DNA from: CAZADH01 sp964483805
Lineage (GTDB): Bacteria > Muiribacteriota > Ozemobacteria > Ozemobacterales > Ozemobacteraceae
Assembly: GCA_964483805.1 (NCBI GenBank)
Contig: CAZADH010000286.1
Coordinates: 1-7,785, forward strand
Length of the DNA: 7,785 bases
Direction of reading: 5' to 3'
Shown here: positions 6,339 to 7,785 of the stretch, piece by piece
Position numbering within the stretch: the first letter of the stretch is position 1
How the letters are laid out: every line of letters starts with the position of its first letter
Program-made: the position numbers and the translations under genes
Notes under the pieces: model-generated
Databases searched by the model: none
Told to the model about the DNA's origin: nothing
Seen by the model: only the letters and a program-made list of their open reading frames with translations

Positions 6339-6360
6339 AAGCAGAAAGGTTCCCCAACCC

Positions 6361-7659
6361 ATGACCACGCACAAGAAGCGAACTGGACTGCCCACGGCCA
6401 AGGCGCACACCGGACGTTTGCCGCCACAGAGGGCGGCGGGAGAAAACGAAGACCCCGGCCGCGCGGCCCGAGATGCAGCCACGGGTTGCGGCAATGGCGT
6501 ATCCCACACAGAACCTCGCACCCCCGGCGGACAACACACTTTCCGCCCGATCGCACAAATGCGCACGCGTTTCACTGGGCAAGCCGGCACGCCCATTCAG
6601 GCAGCAATGGTGGCCGAAGAGCGCGGCGCGATCGAGGTGTTGCCCGAGTATGCCGCGGGCCTCGACGATCTGGCCGGATTCAGCCATATCTTTATCGTGT
6701 ATGTATTCGACCGCGTTGCCGGCAGTGCCTTGCGGGTCGTGCCTTATCTCGACACCGTCGAGCACGGCATCTTCGCCACCCGCTCACCCAAGCGACCGAA
6801 TCCGATTGGCCTGGCAGTGGTGCGCCTGCTCGGTATCTCGGGCAACCGGGTCGACGTTGCCGGCGTCGACATGCTCGACGGCACACCGGTGCTCGACATC
6901 AAACCGTACGTGCCGGCGTTCGATTGCCACGAGGCGTCGCAGATCGGCTGGTATGCGGGCAAGCTACCGGCCAACCCGGCGACCGTGGTCGTCGCCGACA
7001 ACCGTTTCGCGCACCCCCCCGCACACGACGCTCGTCGTGGGGCGGGCGCCCAGCCCGGCACACGCCAAGTGCGTTTGCCGCCACGAGGGCGACACGAAAC
7101 GTCAGTTTCGTGCGGTGCAACAAGACAATCTGCGCCAGGCACCTGCGAGATCAGTGCCAAACCGGTGTCCGCTGCCCCGACGCCGACCGTCCCCCGTTTT
7201 TCCGGGCCGAACGCGCGGCTGATCGCCCGTTGCCTGTGTATTGCCAATGGCAATATATTGTTGGTCAAGCACCGCTCGCAACGCACCGGCCGCGAGTTCT
7301 GGACATTGCCGGGTGGGCACGTCGAGGACCACGAGACGCTGGCCGCCGCCGCCGCCCGGGAACTGCTCGAGGAAACCGGCCTGCAGGGCACGGCCCTTGC
7401 CACCGTTGGGATCTTTCAGCTCCCCGAGGCCAACGTTTGCGAGGTGATTCTGCGTTTCGGGCCGGTTACCGGCACCACCAACCTCGGCAGCGATCCAGAT
7501 CTGCCGGCCGGGGTGCCGGAGGTTCTGCGCGGGGTCGCGTGGGTGCCGTTGTCGGCGTTGCCACCGCTGCAACCCGCCGAGTTCTTCAAGAGACTCGCTC
7601 GCGACGGCATCGACGCTTTGCCGTCGATGCCGCTACCAGCCTGCCTGGGCATCGACTGA
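6361..7659 (+). CDS. TsaA/TrmO-like tRNA methyltransferase domain fused to a Nudix hydrolase domain
   Basis: A 432-residue two-domain protein. Residues 1-58 are low complexity. Residues 60-213 form a TsaA/TrmO (UPF0066) domain: HTFRPIAQMRTRF, DDLAGFSHIFIVYVF (102-116), the signature RSPKRPNPIGLA (141-152) and DGTPVLDIKPYVPAFD (173-188). TrmO uses S-adenosylmethionine to N6-methylate t6A37 of tRNA-Thr. After a disordered-looking linker (214-283), residues 284-425 form a Nudix domain whose box, G319 to L341, fits GX5EX7REUXEEXGU exactly, so pyrophosphohydrolase activity is likely. The ATG has a weak GAAAGG site 11 bases upstream; no other ATG precedes the TsaA domain. GTG 7165 could start a separate Nudix protein but has no ribosome site. 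Copies B and C of the repeat lie in the N-terminus and the linker. Why it follows a MoeA gene is unknown. Confidence 0.82.
   Translation: MTTHKKRTGLPTAKAHTGRLPPQRAAGENEDPGRAARDAATGCGNGVSHTEPRTPGGQHTFRPIAQMRTRFTGQAGTPIQAAMVAEERGAIEVLPEYAAGLDDLAGFSHIFIVYVFDRVAGSALRVVPYLDTVEHGIFATRSPKRPNPIGLAVVRLLGISGNRVDVAGVDMLDGTPVLDIKPYVPAFDCHEASQIGWYAGKLPANPATVVVADNRFAHPPAHDARRGAGAQPGTRQVRLPPRGRHETSVSCGATRQSAPGTCEISAKPVSAAPTPTVPRFSGPNARLIARCLCIANGNILLVKHRSQRTGREFWTLPGGHVEDHETLAAAAARELLEETGLQGTALATVGIFQLPEANVCEVILRFGPVTGTTNLGSDPDLPAGVPEVLRGVAWVPLSALPPLQPAEFFKRLARDGIDALPSMPLPACLGID
6390..6450 (+). repeat. Palindromic repeat element, copy B, in the 5' end of the TsaA-Nudix gene
   Basis: The core at 6415-6435 matches copy C at 20 of 21 positions (13 identical bases from CGTTTGCCGCCAC, one extra A, then GAGGGCG). 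Flanks also align (GCCCA, GGC-CACAC before; GAAAACG/GAAACG after). It can form a hairpin with arms 6420-6425 and 6432-6437. A perfect 12-base palindrome, 6457-6468, lies just downstream. It encodes the low-complexity N-terminus of the protein. Confidence 0.55.
7014..7112 (+). repeat. Palindromic repeat element, copy C, between the TsaA and Nudix domains
   Basis: This segment holds two perfect hairpins, 7024-7030 with 7033-7039 (7 bp, 2-base loop) and 7093-7100 with 7105-7112 (8 bp, 4-base loop), flanking a core at 7072-7091 that is nearly identical to copy B. It opens with seven C. It codes for part of the 70-residue linker between the two domains, with the frame uninterrupted. Two strong hairpins around a shared core is the pattern of a mobile palindromic element rather than of ordinary coding sequence. 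Confidence 0.55.
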
Positions 7660-7679
7660 CGACAGACGGCACGACCCGG

Positions 7680-7713
7680 CCGCCCACCCGGCCGACCGCG
7701 ACCGGGTGGGTGG
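7680..7713. terminator. GC-rich hairpin between converging genes (likely bidirectional terminator)
   Basis: Arms 7680-7691 and 7702-7713 pair over 12 bases (9 in the core perfect, then one G-U and two G-C) around a 10-base loop. It lies 20 bases after the TsaA-Nudix stop and 8 bases beyond the stop of the converging gene. No T-run follows on either strand, so it may act by an atypical mechanism or protect the 3' end of the transcript. Confidence 0.5.
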
Positions 7714-7721
7714 AGGCATCG

Positions 7722-7785
7722 TTACAGGTCGAACTTGACGCCCTGGGCCAGGGCGAGACGGCCGCTGCCGTTGATCACCGAGGTC
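7722..7785 (-). CDS. 3' end of a converging gene, family not recognised
   Basis: On the minus strand an open frame enters from the right edge and stops with TAA (complement of 7722-7724). The visible C-terminus reads TSVINGSGRLALAQGVKFDL. The codons have the G/C-rich third positions expected of a real gene in this genome. Twenty residues do not suffice to name the family; it marks the end of the operon and is probably unrelated to it. Confidence 0.55.
   Translation of the reverse strand, partial: TSVINGSGRLALAQGVKFDL

Noticed and set aside
6061..6360. Upstream extension of the TsaA-Nudix frame into the MoeA-like gene
   Set aside because: It overlaps the conserved C-terminal domain of the MoeA-like gene out of frame; ATG 6361 after the MoeA stop is the natural start.
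5277..7112. The three repeats considered as a CRISPR array
   Set aside because: Copies are degenerate, hundreds of bases apart, lie inside coding regions and have no regular spacers or cas genes nearby.

Overview
The window is a high-GC, densely packed, co-directional stretch of a bacterial chromosome, most likely from a Pseudomonadota species (Gamma- or Betaproteobacteria). That placement is inferred from base composition, strong AGGAGG-type ribosome sites and protein style; there is no rRNA or marker gene to fix it. Almost everything reads on the plus strand as one probable operon. Only the last 64 bases hold the end of a converging minus-strand gene.

Layout: (1) bases 1-65 are the 3' end of an upstream gene, by position possibly the periplasmic binding protein of the transporter. 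(2) 105-1933 encode a FecCD/BtuC-type membrane permease and its ATPase, with touching stop and start codons. (3) 1992-2207 encode a single-domain molbindin (Mop/TOBE), an oxyanion-binding protein for molybdate or tungstate. (4) 2272-4762 hold three soluble proteins: a cysteine-rich HypB/UreG-like P-loop GTPase, an ABC-type ATPase with no membrane partner and an unusual N-terminal domain, and a DUF4213/DUF364 protein (putative heavy-metal chelation fold). The last two overlap by 17 bases. (5) 4935-6338 encode a divergent MoeA-like molybdopterin protein. (6) 6361-7659 encode a fusion of a TsaA/TrmO-type tRNA methyltransferase domain with a Nudix hydrolase domain. (7) A GC-rich hairpin at 7680-7713 separates this operon from the converging gene.

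Reading of the whole: the molbindin and MoeA-like protein point to molybdenum or tungsten. A FecCD-type permease plus ATPase is the architecture of the MolBC(A) molybdate/tungstate importer rather than of the usual ModABC. Between importer and cofactor enzyme sits a GTPase / orphan ABC ATPase / DUF364 trio, which I propose is a cytoplasmic metal-handling or metal-insertion module. This three-gene set is the best candidate for an undescribed system here; its function is inference from context only.

A second layer is a degenerate, hairpin-forming repeat present three times (about 5277-5360, 6390-6450 and 7014-7112). Each copy lies inside a coding region yet keeps the frame open, placing low-complexity linkers in the MoeA-like protein, at the N-terminus of the TsaA-Nudix protein and between its two domains. 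It resembles a REP- or RPE-like palindromic element that tolerates insertion into genes. There is no gene-free stretch over 300 bases; the longest gap (4763-4934, 172 bases) contains an imperfect hairpin and the MoeA ribosome site.
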